From contig PLLR01000026.1 of assembly GCA_003141335.1 (NCBI GenBank), forward strand, positions 21,695-68,633: 46,939 nucleotides of DNA. Reading direction: 5' to 3'. Positions 33,057 to 42,310 of this stretch are shown here, piece after piece (within the stretch, counting starts at the first letter, position 1; the number at the start of each line of letters is the position of its first letter). The translations under genes were made by a program, and so were the position numbers. Below the pieces are notes generated by a model. It saw only the letters and a program-made list of their open reading frames with translations, was not told the DNA's origin and made no database searches. This DNA is from Methanoregula sp. (lineage in GTDB: Archaea; Halobacteriota; Methanomicrobia; Methanomicrobiales; Methanospirillaceae).

Positions 33057-34970
33057 ATGGATAATAATCAAACAGAAACACCCGTATACTGGGATGCCCT
33101 GGTGTTTGGACTTGTACCGATTATCGTCGGTATTCTCATCATCACCAGCTGGGCCCTCTCGTTCTTCGAGATAGTACCGTTCTACGTGAGCGGCGGTATT
33201 GCCCTCGCAGCCACTCTTTTTGGAGGATACACGCGTTTTGTCTCGGGGTTCCGTGATATGTACCACAGGAAAATCACGGTCAACGTCTTTGTCACCGTTG
33301 CCCTTATCGCTACGATGGCGGTTGGTCAGTTCCTGTCAGCGGCACTGATCGTATTTATCATGGCCGTTGTGGGTGCATTCGAGTCCTATACGCTCGACAA
33401 AACGAAGAAAAATATCCGGAGCCTGTTGAATTTCGCCCCGAAGATGGCGAATGTGCGTCGCGGCACCGAAGAAGTTACCTTGTTGGCCGCAGAGGTCCAG
33501 ATAGGCGACATTGTAATCATCAGGCCCGGAGAACGGATTCCGGTCGATGGGGTCGTCATTACTGGTGCGAGCAGTGTAAACCAGGCCCCCATTACCGGGG
33601 AATCGATCCCGGTCGAGAAGACCTTTGGCAGCGAAGTATTCAGCGCGACTATGAATGAGACCGGATACCTTGAGGTCCGTACAACACGGGTCGGTGAAGA
33701 CACCACCCTTGCCCGGATTGTTCACCTTGTTGAAGGTGCACAGGGTACGAGGGCCCCGATTCAGGGGATTGCCGACCGGTTTACAACCTGGTTCCTCCCG
33801 GTAGTCCTCGTTATTGCTGCGATCGGATATCTCCTGTCAGGAAAAGTTCTCGTCTTTGTTTCCATCCTGCTGGTTGCATGCCCCTGTGCGTTCGCGATTG
33901 CTACCCCGACTGCGGTCACCGCCGGGATTTCAAATCTGGCCCGGCGTGGTGTCCTGATCAAGGGAGGCAGTTTTCTCGAACTTTCAGGAAAACTTGACAC
34001 GCTTCTGGTGGACAAGACAGGGACATTTACCCTCGGCAGACCAAAGGTCGTAGAAGTCATTGCCCTCCCCGGATATCAAGAAGCGGATGTGGTCCTTTTT
34101 GCAGCCACCGGTGAAAAATTCTCGGAACATCCCCTTGCCCGGGCCATCCTCGCAGCTGCCGGTGCCCGGAACATTACCGTCCCGGACCCTGACGAATTCA
34201 AAAGCGAAACAGGCATGGGTGTCACCGCACGGTCGGGTGAACACAACCTGATTATTGGTAAACCGGAATTTCTCGAGATGAAAGGTGTGCATCTGGGAGA
34301 AAAAGTCCTCGGCATCATCACAAAACAGATGGACCTGGGAAGAACCGTCATCATGGTCACCCGTGATACTACGGTCACGGGACTGATCGCCATTGCGGAT
34401 GAAGTCCGCCCGGGAACTGCCGAGGCCATTACCGCCTTAAGGAAGATGGGGGTGAAGAACATCGTCATGCTCACCGGGGATAATGCGACGGTTGCAAAGG
34501 CAGTGAGCTCCTCGATCGGTATTGACGGCTACCAGGCAAACCTCCTCCCGGAGCAGAAACTCGATGTGGTAAAGGAACTCCAGGCGAAGGGGCAGATTGT
34601 GGGGATGATTGGTGATGGAATCAACGACGCTCCCGCCCTTGCAAAAGCAGACGTTGGCATCGCGATGGGTGCGACGGGCACGGATGTGGCGATCGAGATC
34701 GCAGATGTCACTCTCATGAAGGACGATCTCTGGCAGTTCGTGGACTTTGTCTGGATGTCCCAGAAAGTCATCCGACGGATCAAAATCAATATCGGGCTCT
34801 CTATGGTGTACAACGCGATCGGGCTTTTACTCGGTGTGCAGGCCCTGCTCTCACCGATAACTGCGACCATCTACCAAGAGGCGGGATGTATCTCTGTTGT
34901 ACTGAGTTCGACCCTTCTGCTCTGGGCAAAACCGGGTTTTAGTCATACGACAGGAAGCGAGAAGAAGTAA
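33057..34970 (+). CDS. Heavy-metal P1B-type ATPase
   Basis: A 637-aa pump with the membrane CPC motif (ACPCAFAIATP), phosphorylation DKTGTFT, HPLARAI of the nucleotide domain, actuator TGES, and hinge GDGINDAPAL. No N-terminal heavy-metal-associated domain is present: the protein starts 12 residues before the first helix. CPC occurs in Cu- and Zn/Cd-type pumps, so the metal is not settled; the last membrane helices lack clear type-specific residues. Confidence 0.93.
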   Translation: MDNNQTETPVYWDALVFGLVPIIVGILIITSWALSFFEIVPFYVSGGIALAATLFGGYTRFVSGFRDMYHRKITVNVFVTVALIATMAVGQFLSAALIVFIMAVVGAFESYTLDKTKKNIRSLLNFAPKMANVRRGTEEVTLLAAEVQIGDIVIIRPGERIPVDGVVITGASSVNQAPITGESIPVEKTFGSEVFSATMNETGYLEVRTTRVGEDTTLARIVHLVEGAQGTRAPIQGIADRFTTWFLPVVLVIAAIGYLLSGKVLVFVSILLVACPCAFAIATPTAVTAGISNLARRGVLIKGGSFLELSGKLDTLLVDKTGTFTLGRPKVVEVIALPGYQEADVVLFAATGEKFSEHPLARAILAAAGARNITVPDPDEFKSETGMGVTARSGEHNLIIGKPEFLEMKGVHLGEKVLGIITKQMDLGRTVIMVTRDTTVTGLIAIADEVRPGTAEAITALRKMGVKNIVMLTGDNATVAKAVSSSIGIDGYQANLLPEQKLDVVKELQAKGQIVGMIGDGINDAPALAKADVGIAMGATGTDVAIEIADVTLMKDDLWQFVDFVWMSQKVIRRIKINIGLSMVYNAIGLLLGVQALLSPITATIYQEAGCISVVLSSTLLLWAKPGFSHTTGSEKK

Positions 34971-34998
34971 CCATTACGGAGGAATTATAGGGTAAACC

Positions 34999-35829
34999 AT
35001 GACCGACGAACACGAGATACGGAAGATAGTACGGAAGAGCTACGCAAAAGTGGTTGAAGAGGGCTGCGGGTGCTGCGGCCCCTCCTCCTGCTGCGTGGGA
35101 GCGGATACTGCAGAACAGATAAGCGGAAAGATCGGGTACTCGTCCGAGGAGATGGATGCAGTTCCGGATGGCGCGAACCTCGGGCTTGGCTGCGGGAACC
35201 CGCTTGCCCATGCGGCGATTCGTGAAGGGGACACCGTTCTTGATCTTGGATCCGGTGCCGGGTTCGACTGCTTCCTTGCTTCCAGAAAGGTCGGGAAGAC
35301 GGGGCGGGTCATCGGTGTTGACATGACACCCGAGATGCTGGCCCGTGCACGGCAGAATGCAAAGAAGGCGGGTATCACGAATGTCGAGTTCCGCCTTGGT
35401 GAAATCGAGTCGTTGCCGGTCGCTGACTGCGCAGTCGATCTTATCATCTCGAATTGTGTTATCAATCTCTCGCCCGATAAGGCACGGGTCTTTTCTGAAG
35501 CCTTCCGGGTGCTCAAACATGGTGGCACGCTCATGATCTCGGACATCATTCTGGAACGGGATCTTCCGGCGGCAGTTCTCTCATCAGTCGCTGCGTATGT
35601 CGGCTGCCTTGCCGGTGCGGTGCGGAAAGGAGTGTATCTCGACCTGATCCGCGGGGCCGGATTTTCAGACGTTGAGGTGCTTGAGGAGTCAACCTACCCG
35701 ATTGAGCTTATGGTGAACGATCCCACGGCCCAGGCAGTCCTTGCCAACCTTTCTATCCCCAAAGAAGAGCTGCGCCGGATCGGGGACTCGGTGCGGAGTG
35801 TCAAGGTGAGCGCGGTTAAAAGAAAATGA
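34999..35829 (+). CDS. arsM: Arsenite S-adenosylmethionine methyltransferase
   Basis: The 276-aa enzyme has the ArsM start (IRKIVRKSYAKVVEEG), an N-terminal GCGCCGPSSCC group, the SAM site VLDLGSGAGFDC, the mid Cys of SNCVINLSPDK and a later Cys in YVGCLAGAV. Three conserved Cys bind As(III) in known ArsM. It makes methylated, in part volatile, arsenic. It is followed by the second DGC gene. Confidence 0.93.
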   Translation: MTDEHEIRKIVRKSYAKVVEEGCGCCGPSSCCVGADTAEQISGKIGYSSEEMDAVPDGANLGLGCGNPLAHAAIREGDTVLDLGSGAGFDCFLASRKVGKTGRVIGVDMTPEMLARARQNAKKAGITNVEFRLGEIESLPVADCAVDLIISNCVINLSPDKARVFSEAFRVLKHGGTLMISDIILERDLPAAVLSSVAAYVGCLAGAVRKGVYLDLIRGAGFSDVEVLEESTYPIELMVNDPTAQAVLANLSIPKEELRRIGDSVRSVKVSAVKRK

Positions 35830-35868
35830 TGGATGGATTAATGCCAGGTTCTGGAAAATTGCCACAAG

Positions 35869-36234
35869 GTGAGAAAAATTACTGACGAAAGCCCACTGAT
35901 CCTCCTCACCTGCTCAGGGGTCTCCAATACCGGGAAACTTACAACACAGGTCGCGGGAATCCTTGCGCAAAAGGAACCAGATCTGTTCGAAGGACACCTG
36001 CATGCAAAGCAGTCCACCCGGGATATGGAAGCGGTGATCAACGGTGGGAAGGTGGTGGTGATTGACGGGTGTGGTGATCACTGCGCAGCAAAGAAACTGA
36101 AAAGTCTCTGTATTACCCCCCACATCCATATCATTGCGACCGAAGAAGGAATCGAAAAGAAAGGTATGGCAGACCCGCTGTTCGATGAGATTGAAACGCT
36201 TATCGCTGCGGTTCTCAGGAAGGTCCGGCAATAA
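35869..36234 (+). CDS. DGC-domain putative zinc-binding protein (2)
   Basis: A 121-aa protein with LTCSGVSNTGKLTTQ and VVVIDGCGDHCAAKKL, the same DGC pattern as the protein at 30108 but without its Cys tail. GTG 35869 is the only usable start; upstream ATG frames end at once. Its position after arsM suggests a metalloid-linked role. Confidence 0.78.
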   Translation: MRKITDESPLILLTCSGVSNTGKLTTQVAGILAQKEPDLFEGHLHAKQSTRDMEAVINGGKVVVIDGCGDHCAAKKLKSLCITPHIHIIATEEGIEKKGMADPLFDEIETLIAAVLRKVRQ

Positions 36235-36271
36235 TCCGGCCGGATGCGATGAATCGGAGGATTGAAGATCT

Positions 36272-36589
36272 ATGGAAAATGGTGAAAGAATAATAAATCT
36301 CCTGAACGCAACGGAATTTTCCCGGCAGGGCCCGGTCAAAAAAGATCTGATGAAAACGGCAGGGTCGAACATAGTACTCGTGTGCCTTGAAAGCGGGCAG
36401 GTGATCCCGCCTCACCCGGAGCCATACGCAGTGGTGTTCGTCGTTCTGCAAGGCGAGGGCATTATCACTTCAGGAAGTATCGAGTATCCCGTCAAACCCC
36501 TGCATCTTGTTTCCGTGGGGAAGGATGAGAACCGGGGGATGCGGTGCAACCAGCGGATGGTCCTCCTTGGTATCCGCGATGACGTATGA
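36272..36589 (+). CDS. Cupin-domain protein
   Basis: A 105-aa single cupin: GQVIPPHPEPYAVVFVVLQGEGIITSGS and then a second barrel part around KPLHLVSVGKDENRGMRC. The first motif has one His (PPHPEP), while the second motif lacks the usual His, so metal binding is doubtful. Possibly a sensor of small ligands. Confidence 0.75.
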   Translation: MENGERIINLLNATEFSRQGPVKKDLMKTAGSNIVLVCLESGQVIPPHPEPYAVVFVVLQGEGIITSGSIEYPVKPLHLVSVGKDENRGMRCNQRMVLLGIRDDV

Positions 36590-36604
36590 AGAGATGAGAA
36601 CCCT

Positions 36605-37534
36605 ATGACTGCTGTAATTCATGCTTCAAATCTGACGAAAGTTTTTGGTAACAGCACCGCCGTAGACCATATCTCGTTCGATGTCCGACAGGGAGAGATC
36701 TTCGGCTTTCTCGGTCCGAACGGTGCGGGCAAGACTACCACCACCCGGATGCTGACCGGTGTCATTCCGCTGGACGCCGGGACGGCCACGATACTCGGCC
36801 ATGATATCCATTCCGAACCAGTGCTGGCAAAACAGGGATTTGGGGTCGTACCGGAAACTTCCAATGCCTACACCGATCTCACCGCATGGCAAAACCTGAT
36901 GCTGATGGGTGAGCTGTACGGGCTTGAACGTACCCGGGCAGAACATCGCTCTTCCGAACTGCTCGGTATGGTGGGGCTCCTGGAGAGAAAGGACCAGAAG
37001 GTGCAGGAGTACTCCAAAGGCATGAAGCAGCGGCTCATCCTCGCAATGGCGCTCATTCATGAACCGGAACTCCTCTTCCTAGATGAACCCACGAGCGGTC
37101 TCGATGTGCAGAGCACGCAGATGATCCTCTCACTGCTCCGTGACCTGAACCGGCAGGGAACTACGATCTTTCTCACCACGCACAACATGGAGGAGGCAAA
37201 CCGGCTCTGCCACCGGGTCGGCATCATCCGCGGCGGGAAGATGGTAGCGATTGATGCACCGGAAAAACTCAAGACGGCAATCGACCGGGTGCACAAGATC
37301 GAAGTGAGTTTTGACCGTGAGGTATCCGGCGACGCCCTTGCCGGGCTTACCGGTGTGACCGGTGCGAACCGGACCGGGGATAAATGGCAGATTACCACAC
37401 AGAATAAAGATGCCACCATCCGGTCCCTGGTGACCTTTGGGCAGCAGAACGGTGCGGCGATTGTCACCCTGAACACGCTGGCACCCTCGCTCGATGAAGC
37501 GTTCCTCCGGCTGACGCAGGAGGATAAACCATGA
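36605..37534 (+). CDS. ABC exporter ATP-binding protein
   Basis: The 309-aa protein has Walker A GPNGAGKTTTTRML, signature YSKGMKQR (a variant of LSGGQ), Walker B LLFLDEPTSGLD and the H-loop TTHNMEEA, with a C-terminal regulatory part typical of the DrrA/CcmA group. It overlaps the permease gene by 4 nt. Cargo unknown. Confidence 0.92.
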   Translation: MTAVIHASNLTKVFGNSTAVDHISFDVRQGEIFGFLGPNGAGKTTTTRMLTGVIPLDAGTATILGHDIHSEPVLAKQGFGVVPETSNAYTDLTAWQNLMLMGELYGLERTRAEHRSSELLGMVGLLERKDQKVQEYSKGMKQRLILAMALIHEPELLFLDEPTSGLDVQSTQMILSLLRDLNRQGTTIFLTTHNMEEANRLCHRVGIIRGGKMVAIDAPEKLKTAIDRVHKIEVSFDREVSGDALAGLTGVTGANRTGDKWQITTQNKDATIRSLVTFGQQNGAAIVTLNTLAPSLDEAFLRLTQEDKP

Positions 37535-38286
37535 ACCCGGCAGGATTTTTTGAACAGGTTCGGCGGGCATGGGCGATTGCAAAGAAGGATATCCGCATCT
37601 ATTACTTCAAGGGTCCCGTCCTCATCTTCGGGGTCTTCATGCCGGTCTTCCTGTTCCTCGCCTTCTTTATGGGAAGCAGACAGCTCCCCCTGTCGTTTCT
37701 CATTTCAGGGCTGGTCGGGATGACCCTCTTTTTCACTGCCACTGCTGTCTCTCCCGCCATCTTTCCGTGGGAGGGGTCGGCAAAGACCCTTGAGCGGCTC
37801 GCTTCGTGCCCGATTACGATCGAGGCGATTGTCTTGGGTGACATGATCGCATCCATCCTCTTCGGCATCGGGATTACGGTTGTTACGGTCATCATCGGGC
37901 TGTTACTCGGGCTTTCGCTTCTCCACGGCATCACACTGCTTGCCGCAATCTTCCTTGCCGCATGCTGCTTCTCTGCAATCGGCATGCTGCTTGCGGTGCC
38001 GCCAACGAACGTGCCGTCGAATATCATGATGCTCTCCTCGCTGATCAAGTTCCCGCTCGTCTTCATCTCCGGCATATTCATCCCGCTGGAGCAGATGCCG
38101 GCATGGGGACTGGCGCTTTCCGTCTGCTCCCCGCTCACCTACTTCACCGATCTTGTTCGATACGCGTTTACTGACGCACACTATTTCCCGGTGATGATTG
38201 ATATCGCAGCACTTGCTGTATTTACCGTGGTCTTTACAGTAGGAACGATGTATTTGCACAAGAGGACCATGCCACGGAGGATGTAG
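37531..38286 (+). CDS. ABC-2 type exporter permease
   Basis: A 251-aa protein of six helices, with FAWEGSAKTLERL-like SWITCH (PWEGSAKTLERLASCPI), and FPLVFISGIFIPLEQMPAWG that mark ABC-2 permeases of the DrrB/NodJ type. It forms a half-transporter with the gene before. No marker links it to metals except the location. Confidence 0.9.
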   Translation: MNPAGFFEQVRRAWAIAKKDIRIYYFKGPVLIFGVFMPVFLFLAFFMGSRQLPLSFLISGLVGMTLFFTATAVSPAIFPWEGSAKTLERLASCPITIEAIVLGDMIASILFGIGITVVTVIIGLLLGLSLLHGITLLAAIFLAACCFSAIGMLLAVPPTNVPSNIMMLSSLIKFPLVFISGIFIPLEQMPAWGLALSVCSPLTYFTDLVRYAFTDAHYFPVMIDIAALAVFTVVFTVGTMYLHKRTMPRRM

Positions 38287-38323
38287 CCGGTTTGCGTTTT
38301 GGGTAACACAGGGCAACAAATGT

Positions 38324-38339
38324 TTCAACTATTTTTGAA
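38324..38339. promoter_or_regulatory. ArsR operator candidate E before the tungsten enzyme
   Basis: TTCA-ACTATTTT-TGAA, preceded by GT as in copy C, lies 46 nt before the oxidoreductase start. Its spacer likely overlaps the promoter box. Arms and spacer length equal those of copies A, B and C. Confidence 0.65.
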
Positions 38340-38385
38340 TAATCTTTATGTACAATAACCATGAAGTAACCAATTGGTAATTATC

Positions 38386-40161
38386 ATGGATGGATATGCA
38401 GGAAAGATGGTTTATGCCGATCTCTCGGCAAGGAAGGTTACGATCAAGCCCACGCCAATGGAACTCAAAAAGCAGTACCTTGGCGGGCGGGGGTTTGGCA
38501 TCCGGCTTCTGACCGACATGGTTGATCCGAAGATCGATCCGCTGAGCGACAAGAATGTCGTCGTGTATGCAGCCGGACCGCTCACCGGCACCGGTATTCC
38601 GCTGGGGAGCCGGTACGAGGTCTCGACAATCTCACCGCTCACGGGGACCGCGATGAGTGCCAACAGCGGGGGGGTCTTTGGATGGAAGATGAAGAAGGCG
38701 GGATTCGATGCGGTTGTCGTGACCGGAAAAGCGAAAAAACCGGTTTACCTCCTGCTGGACAACGGGAAGGCCGAACTCCGGGATGCTGCACATCTCTGGG
38801 GTAAAACAACCGGACAGACCACCGACGCGATTATGGAAGAACTCAAGGATGATAAGGTTCGTGTATCCTGTATAGGACCGGCAGGGGAAAAACTCGTACT
38901 GTTCGCCTGCATCATCAACGAGAAAGCGCGGGCTGCCGGGCGCGGGGGTGTCGGGGCGGTGATGGGCTCGAAGAACCTGAAAGCGATTGCAGCCCGGGGA
39001 GACCTGCCCATCAAGGCAGCGGATGAAGCGCAGCTCAACGTGGTCAAGGACCGCGTGCGCAAGAAGATCGAGGAGAACGGGATCGAAAAGGCCCTTCACA
39101 ATTACGGTACGGCGGTACTCATCAACATCATTAACGAGAACTACGTTTTGCCGACCCGGAACTTCCAGACCGCCCACTTCCCGAATGCGGAGAAGGTTTC
39201 CGGTGAAACAATAGCAAAAACCATTCTCAAGAAACCCAAGGGCTGCTTTGCCTGCATCGTGCAGTGCGGCCGTGTCCATGAATTCGATGGTGAGTCCGGG
39301 GAAGGTCCGGAGTACGAACCCGACTGGGCATTCGGGCCGGATTGCGGGATCGATGATCTCAAGGCGGTCGCACGGGCGAACAACATCTGCAACGAGTACG
39401 GGCTCGATGCGATCTCGGCGCCGGCCACCATCGCCTGCCTGATGGAGATGGCAGAGAAAGGTTATGTCAAGCACCCGATCCGGTTCGGTGATGCCAAAGG
39501 GATGCTGAAACTGGTGGAGCAGATCGCGAAGCGTGAAGATATCGGCAATGAACTTGCCGAAGGCTCCTTCCGGTTTGCCACGAAATACGGGCATCCCGAA
39601 TTCTCGATGAGTTCCAAAAAACAGGAACTGCCGGCATACGATCCCCGGGGAATCCAGGGATACGGACTTGCGACTGCCACATCGGTCCGTGGAGGCGACC
39701 ATGTGTATGGGTACATGATCTCTCCCGAAGTGCTCGGGGCGCCGGAGAAACTGGACCCGTACGTGACCAAGGGAAAACCGCAGTGGGTCAAGACGTTCCA
39801 GGACCTTACCGCGTCCATCGATGCATCGGGCATGTGCCTGTTCAGCTCGTTTGCGCTGGATGCACAGGATTATGCGGATCTACTCACCGCGACTACCGGC
39901 ATGAAGATTGACCCTGCCGAACTGCTGAAAATCGGTGAACGGATATGGAACCTCCAGAAACTCTACAATATCAAACGCGGACTGGGCCGCAAGGATGACA
40001 CGTTGCCGGCCCGTCTCTTGAACGAGCCGCTCAAGGAAGGTGCACCCACAGGACAGGTCTGGAAACGGGATGAGATGCTCGATGAGTATTACACCCTGCG
40101 GGGCTGGGATGCCGAAGGGACTCCGACAAAGGAGAAACGCAAAGAACTGGGTCTTGCATAA
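38386..40161 (+). CDS. Tungsten-containing aldehyde:ferredoxin oxidoreductase
   Basis: The 591-aa enzyme starts with MDGYAGKMVYADLS, the usual AOR opening, and YLGGRGFG. Cys ligands for the 4Fe-4S cluster are C-F-A-C-I-V-Q-C near residue 285 plus the late DASGMC; GAVMGSKNLKAIA and YDPRGIQGYGLATATSVRGG are pterin-binding motifs. The family oxidises aldehydes with ferredoxin as acceptor. The substrate of this one is not known. It is followed by ThiF- and MoaD-like genes, typical partners of AOR genes for cofactor sulfuration. Confidence 0.93.
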   Translation: MDGYAGKMVYADLSARKVTIKPTPMELKKQYLGGRGFGIRLLTDMVDPKIDPLSDKNVVVYAAGPLTGTGIPLGSRYEVSTISPLTGTAMSANSGGVFGWKMKKAGFDAVVVTGKAKKPVYLLLDNGKAELRDAAHLWGKTTGQTTDAIMEELKDDKVRVSCIGPAGEKLVLFACIINEKARAAGRGGVGAVMGSKNLKAIAARGDLPIKAADEAQLNVVKDRVRKKIEENGIEKALHNYGTAVLINIINENYVLPTRNFQTAHFPNAEKVSGETIAKTILKKPKGCFACIVQCGRVHEFDGESGEGPEYEPDWAFGPDCGIDDLKAVARANNICNEYGLDAISAPATIACLMEMAEKGYVKHPIRFGDAKGMLKLVEQIAKREDIGNELAEGSFRFATKYGHPEFSMSSKKQELPAYDPRGIQGYGLATATSVRGGDHVYGYMISPEVLGAPEKLDPYVTKGKPQWVKTFQDLTASIDASGMCLFSSFALDAQDYADLLTATTGMKIDPAELLKIGERIWNLQKLYNIKRGLGRKDDTLPARLLNEPLKEGAPTGQVWKRDEMLDEYYTLRGWDAEGTPTKEKRKELGLA

Positions 40162-40162
40162 C

Positions 40163-40276
40163 ATGGCAGAGTGTGCAGCAGAACCCGCCACGGCGATCCA
40201 GTTTGCAGAGGACAGAGATAACCCGAGGGCAAAAGCCCAGCCGCCGATCAAGGAGCGAAACGTGCTACTGCGGTAA
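40163..40276 (+). CDS. Possible 37-aa small protein
   Basis: An ATG one base past the oxidoreductase stop opens 37 codons (MAECAAEPATAIQFAEDRD and on). No match known to me. Kept as weak candidate because of the tight spacing. Confidence 0.22.
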   Translation: MAECAAEPATAIQFAEDRDNPRAKAQPPIKERNVLLR

Positions 40277-40336
40277 AGAAAAACTGAAAATGATGCAGAG
40301 TTGAAACTCCTTAAAAAAGAACAATCGTGGGGGTGC

Positions 40337-41101
40337 ATGGCCGTGCTGAGCAAAGAGCAAAAGGAGCGGTACCGGCGACAGATTGCCGTTGTCGGTGAGG
40401 ATGGGCAGGAGAAGATCGGGAGAACCCGGCTGCTCATTGCCGGAGCTGGAGGACTTGGTAGTACAGCTGCCCTCTTTGCTGCCATGGCAGGGTTTGGCAC
40501 CATCCGTATCATCGACCCTGATTGCATCGAAGAGACAAACCTGAACCGCCAGTTGCTGTACCGGGAGGCAGATATCGGCAGACCGAAGGCGGACACCGCT
40601 GCAAAAGCGCTCCATGCCATGAATTCATCCATTGATGTTGAACCGGTTACAGCAGCAATCGGTACCGCTCCTGCCCGGGACCTTATACGCGGTATTGATC
40701 TGGTCATCGACGGGCTCGATAATTATCCGGCCCGGTTCCTGTTGGCTGATGCTGCATGGAAATGCGGGATACCGTTTATCCATGGCGCAGTCGAAGGGTT
40801 CTATGGACAGGTCTGCACCATCCTTCCCAAAACATATCCCTGCCTCCGCTGCATTGTCCCAAACCCGCCACCGGTACGGGAGACTCCCATCATCGGCGTT
40901 ACGACCGGGGTAATCGGGTGCATCCAGGTCACTGAAGCGATTAAACTGGCAACCGGCACCGGTTTGCCCATTAGTGATCATTTGTGGCTCTGGGATGGCA
41001 TCAGACAAAAATCGGATCGGCTCAAGATTGAACGTATCCCAACCTGTCATGTCTGCGGTAAGGATGAGTATCAGATACCAACAGGAGAGAGAGTGCGATG
41101 A
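40337..41101 (+). CDS. ThiF/MoeB/HesA-like E1 enzyme (1)
   Basis: The 254-aa enzyme adenylates the C-terminal Gly of a MoaD/ThiS-like carrier. It has the ATP site GAGGLGS, DPDCIEETNLNRQ, and zinc pairs CLRC and CHVC. ATG 40337 lies after GGGGGTG; the upstream TTG is less likely. It overlaps the MoaD-like gene by 4 nt. It is similar over its full length to the paralogue at 44128. Confidence 0.9.
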   Translation: MAVLSKEQKERYRRQIAVVGEDGQEKIGRTRLLIAGAGGLGSTAALFAAMAGFGTIRIIDPDCIEETNLNRQLLYREADIGRPKADTAAKALHAMNSSIDVEPVTAAIGTAPARDLIRGIDLVIDGLDNYPARFLLADAAWKCGIPFIHGAVEGFYGQVCTILPKTYPCLRCIVPNPPPVRETPIIGVTTGVIGCIQVTEAIKLATGTGLPISDHLWLWDGIRQKSDRLKIERIPTCHVCGKDEYQIPTGERVR

Positions 41102-41376
41102 AGGTCCACGTCAAGGCGTTCGCCACATTCCGCGAGGTTATGGATAGTCAATTCGACATGGATTTCCCGAAGGGTGCAACCATCCACACACTTCTCGCTG
41201 AGCTCACCGGAAAGTTCGAAGGGTTGGGCGAGCTGATGTTTGCCGCTCCGGGAACACTCCGGGACTTTGTCAATATTCTCAAGAACGGCAGGAATGTACA
41301 TTTTCTGGCCGGGCTGGACACCCCGCTTGATGATGGGGACGTGATCGCGCTGTTTCCGCCGGTTGCTGGCGGGTAG
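41098..41376 (+). CDS. MoaD/ThiS-like sulfur carrier (1)
   Basis: A 92-aa ubiquitin-fold protein that ends in ALFPPVAGG, with the free Gly-Gly needed for thiocarboxylate formation. Together with the gene before it is probably dedicated to the pterin cofactor of the tungsten enzyme. It resembles the carrier at 43853. Confidence 0.92.
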   Translation: MKVHVKAFATFREVMDSQFDMDFPKGATIHTLLAELTGKFEGLGELMFAAPGTLRDFVNILKNGRNVHFLAGLDTPLDDGDVIALFPPVAGG

Positions 41377-41413
41377 GGGCGCAAACACACGACCTGCACC
41401 TGCAAAGGATACC

Positions 41414-42310
41414 ATGACGCACGATACGGTCCGGGATTACCGGAAATCCATGAAGATCGCGCTCGTCATCACCCTTATCTTCTTACTCGTGGAGATCGCC
41501 GGGGGACTGCTCTCCGGATCGCTCGCGCTCATCAGCGATGCAGGACACATGTTCAGCGATGTCCTTTCACTCCTTCTCTCCCTCGGAGCAATGACCCTTG
41601 CTCTTCAGCTTCCCACCAAGGAGCGGACCTACGGCTACCACCGTGGGGAAATCTTCGCGGCCTTCATCAACTCCCTTCTGCTGATCGGGGTGAGTACCGG
41701 TATCCTGTGGGAGGCATACCAGCGGGCAGTCAACCCGGCCCCGGTGCAGGGCGGGCTCATGTTTATCGTGGCCTGCATCGGTCTTGTCGCAAACCTGGGT
41801 GTCGTCATCCTCCTCCACGGGAGCCATAACCTGAATGTGCGGAGCGCCTTTCTGCATGTGCTGGGGGATACAATCTCATCGGTGGCAGTGATAGCTGCCG
41901 CAGCGTGGATCACCTTCACCGGGCAGGTGATCGCGGATCCCATCCTTTCCGGCATCATCGCGATCCTGATTGTGATTTCATCCGTAAGGATACTCCGCGA
42001 GACAATCACGATTCTTCTCCAGTTCACGCCGCAATCGGTGGATTTTGATGCGGTTATTGCTGACATGACCTCCGTAAAAGGGGTGGATGGTGTGCATCAT
42101 GTCCATCTCTGGAGTCTCTGTTCTGATATCAACGTGCTCGATGCGCATGTGTACTCCTGCGAACGGGATGCAGAAAAGATTGAACAGATGAAACAGGAGA
42201 TCAAAGAACGGCTGAAGAAGTACCGGATACTCCATTCCACGCTGGAGTTCGAATGCGAAGAGTGCAAAGACTGCGCCATTGTGCAGCATATAAAGGAACA
42301 TCCCGGTTGA
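41414..42310 (+). CDS. Cation diffusion facilitator (CDF) metal exporter
   Basis: The 298-aa protein has six helices with DAGHMFSDVLSLLLS (helix 2 HxxxD metal site) and the later HVLGDTISSVAVI (helix 5 HxxxD). The helix-5 pair suggests zinc or a related divalent metal. A C-terminal cytoplasmic domain with HHVHLWSLCSD and FECEECKDC (possible metal sensor) follows. ATG 41414 is preferred over an earlier in-frame start within the MoaD gene. Confidence 0.9.
   Translation: MTHDTVRDYRKSMKIALVITLIFLLVEIAGGLLSGSLALISDAGHMFSDVLSLLLSLGAMTLALQLPTKERTYGYHRGEIFAAFINSLLLIGVSTGILWEAYQRAVNPAPVQGGLMFIVACIGLVANLGVVILLHGSHNLNVRSAFLHVLGDTISSVAVIAAAAWITFTGQVIADPILSGIIAILIVISSVRILRETITILLQFTPQSVDFDAVIADMTSVKGVDGVHHVHLWSLCSDINVLDAHVYSCERDAEKIEQMKQEIKERLKKYRILHSTLEFECEECKDCAIVQHIKEHPG

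Noticed and set aside
38632-39702. 356-codon minus-strand frame opposite the tungsten oxidoreductase
   Set aside because: Shadow frame of a gene with clear family motifs on the other strand.
27000-42310. Arsenic island as a recent mobile element
   Set aside because: No integrase, transposase, flanking direct repeats or tRNA junction seen; transfer remains possible but unsupported by sequence here.
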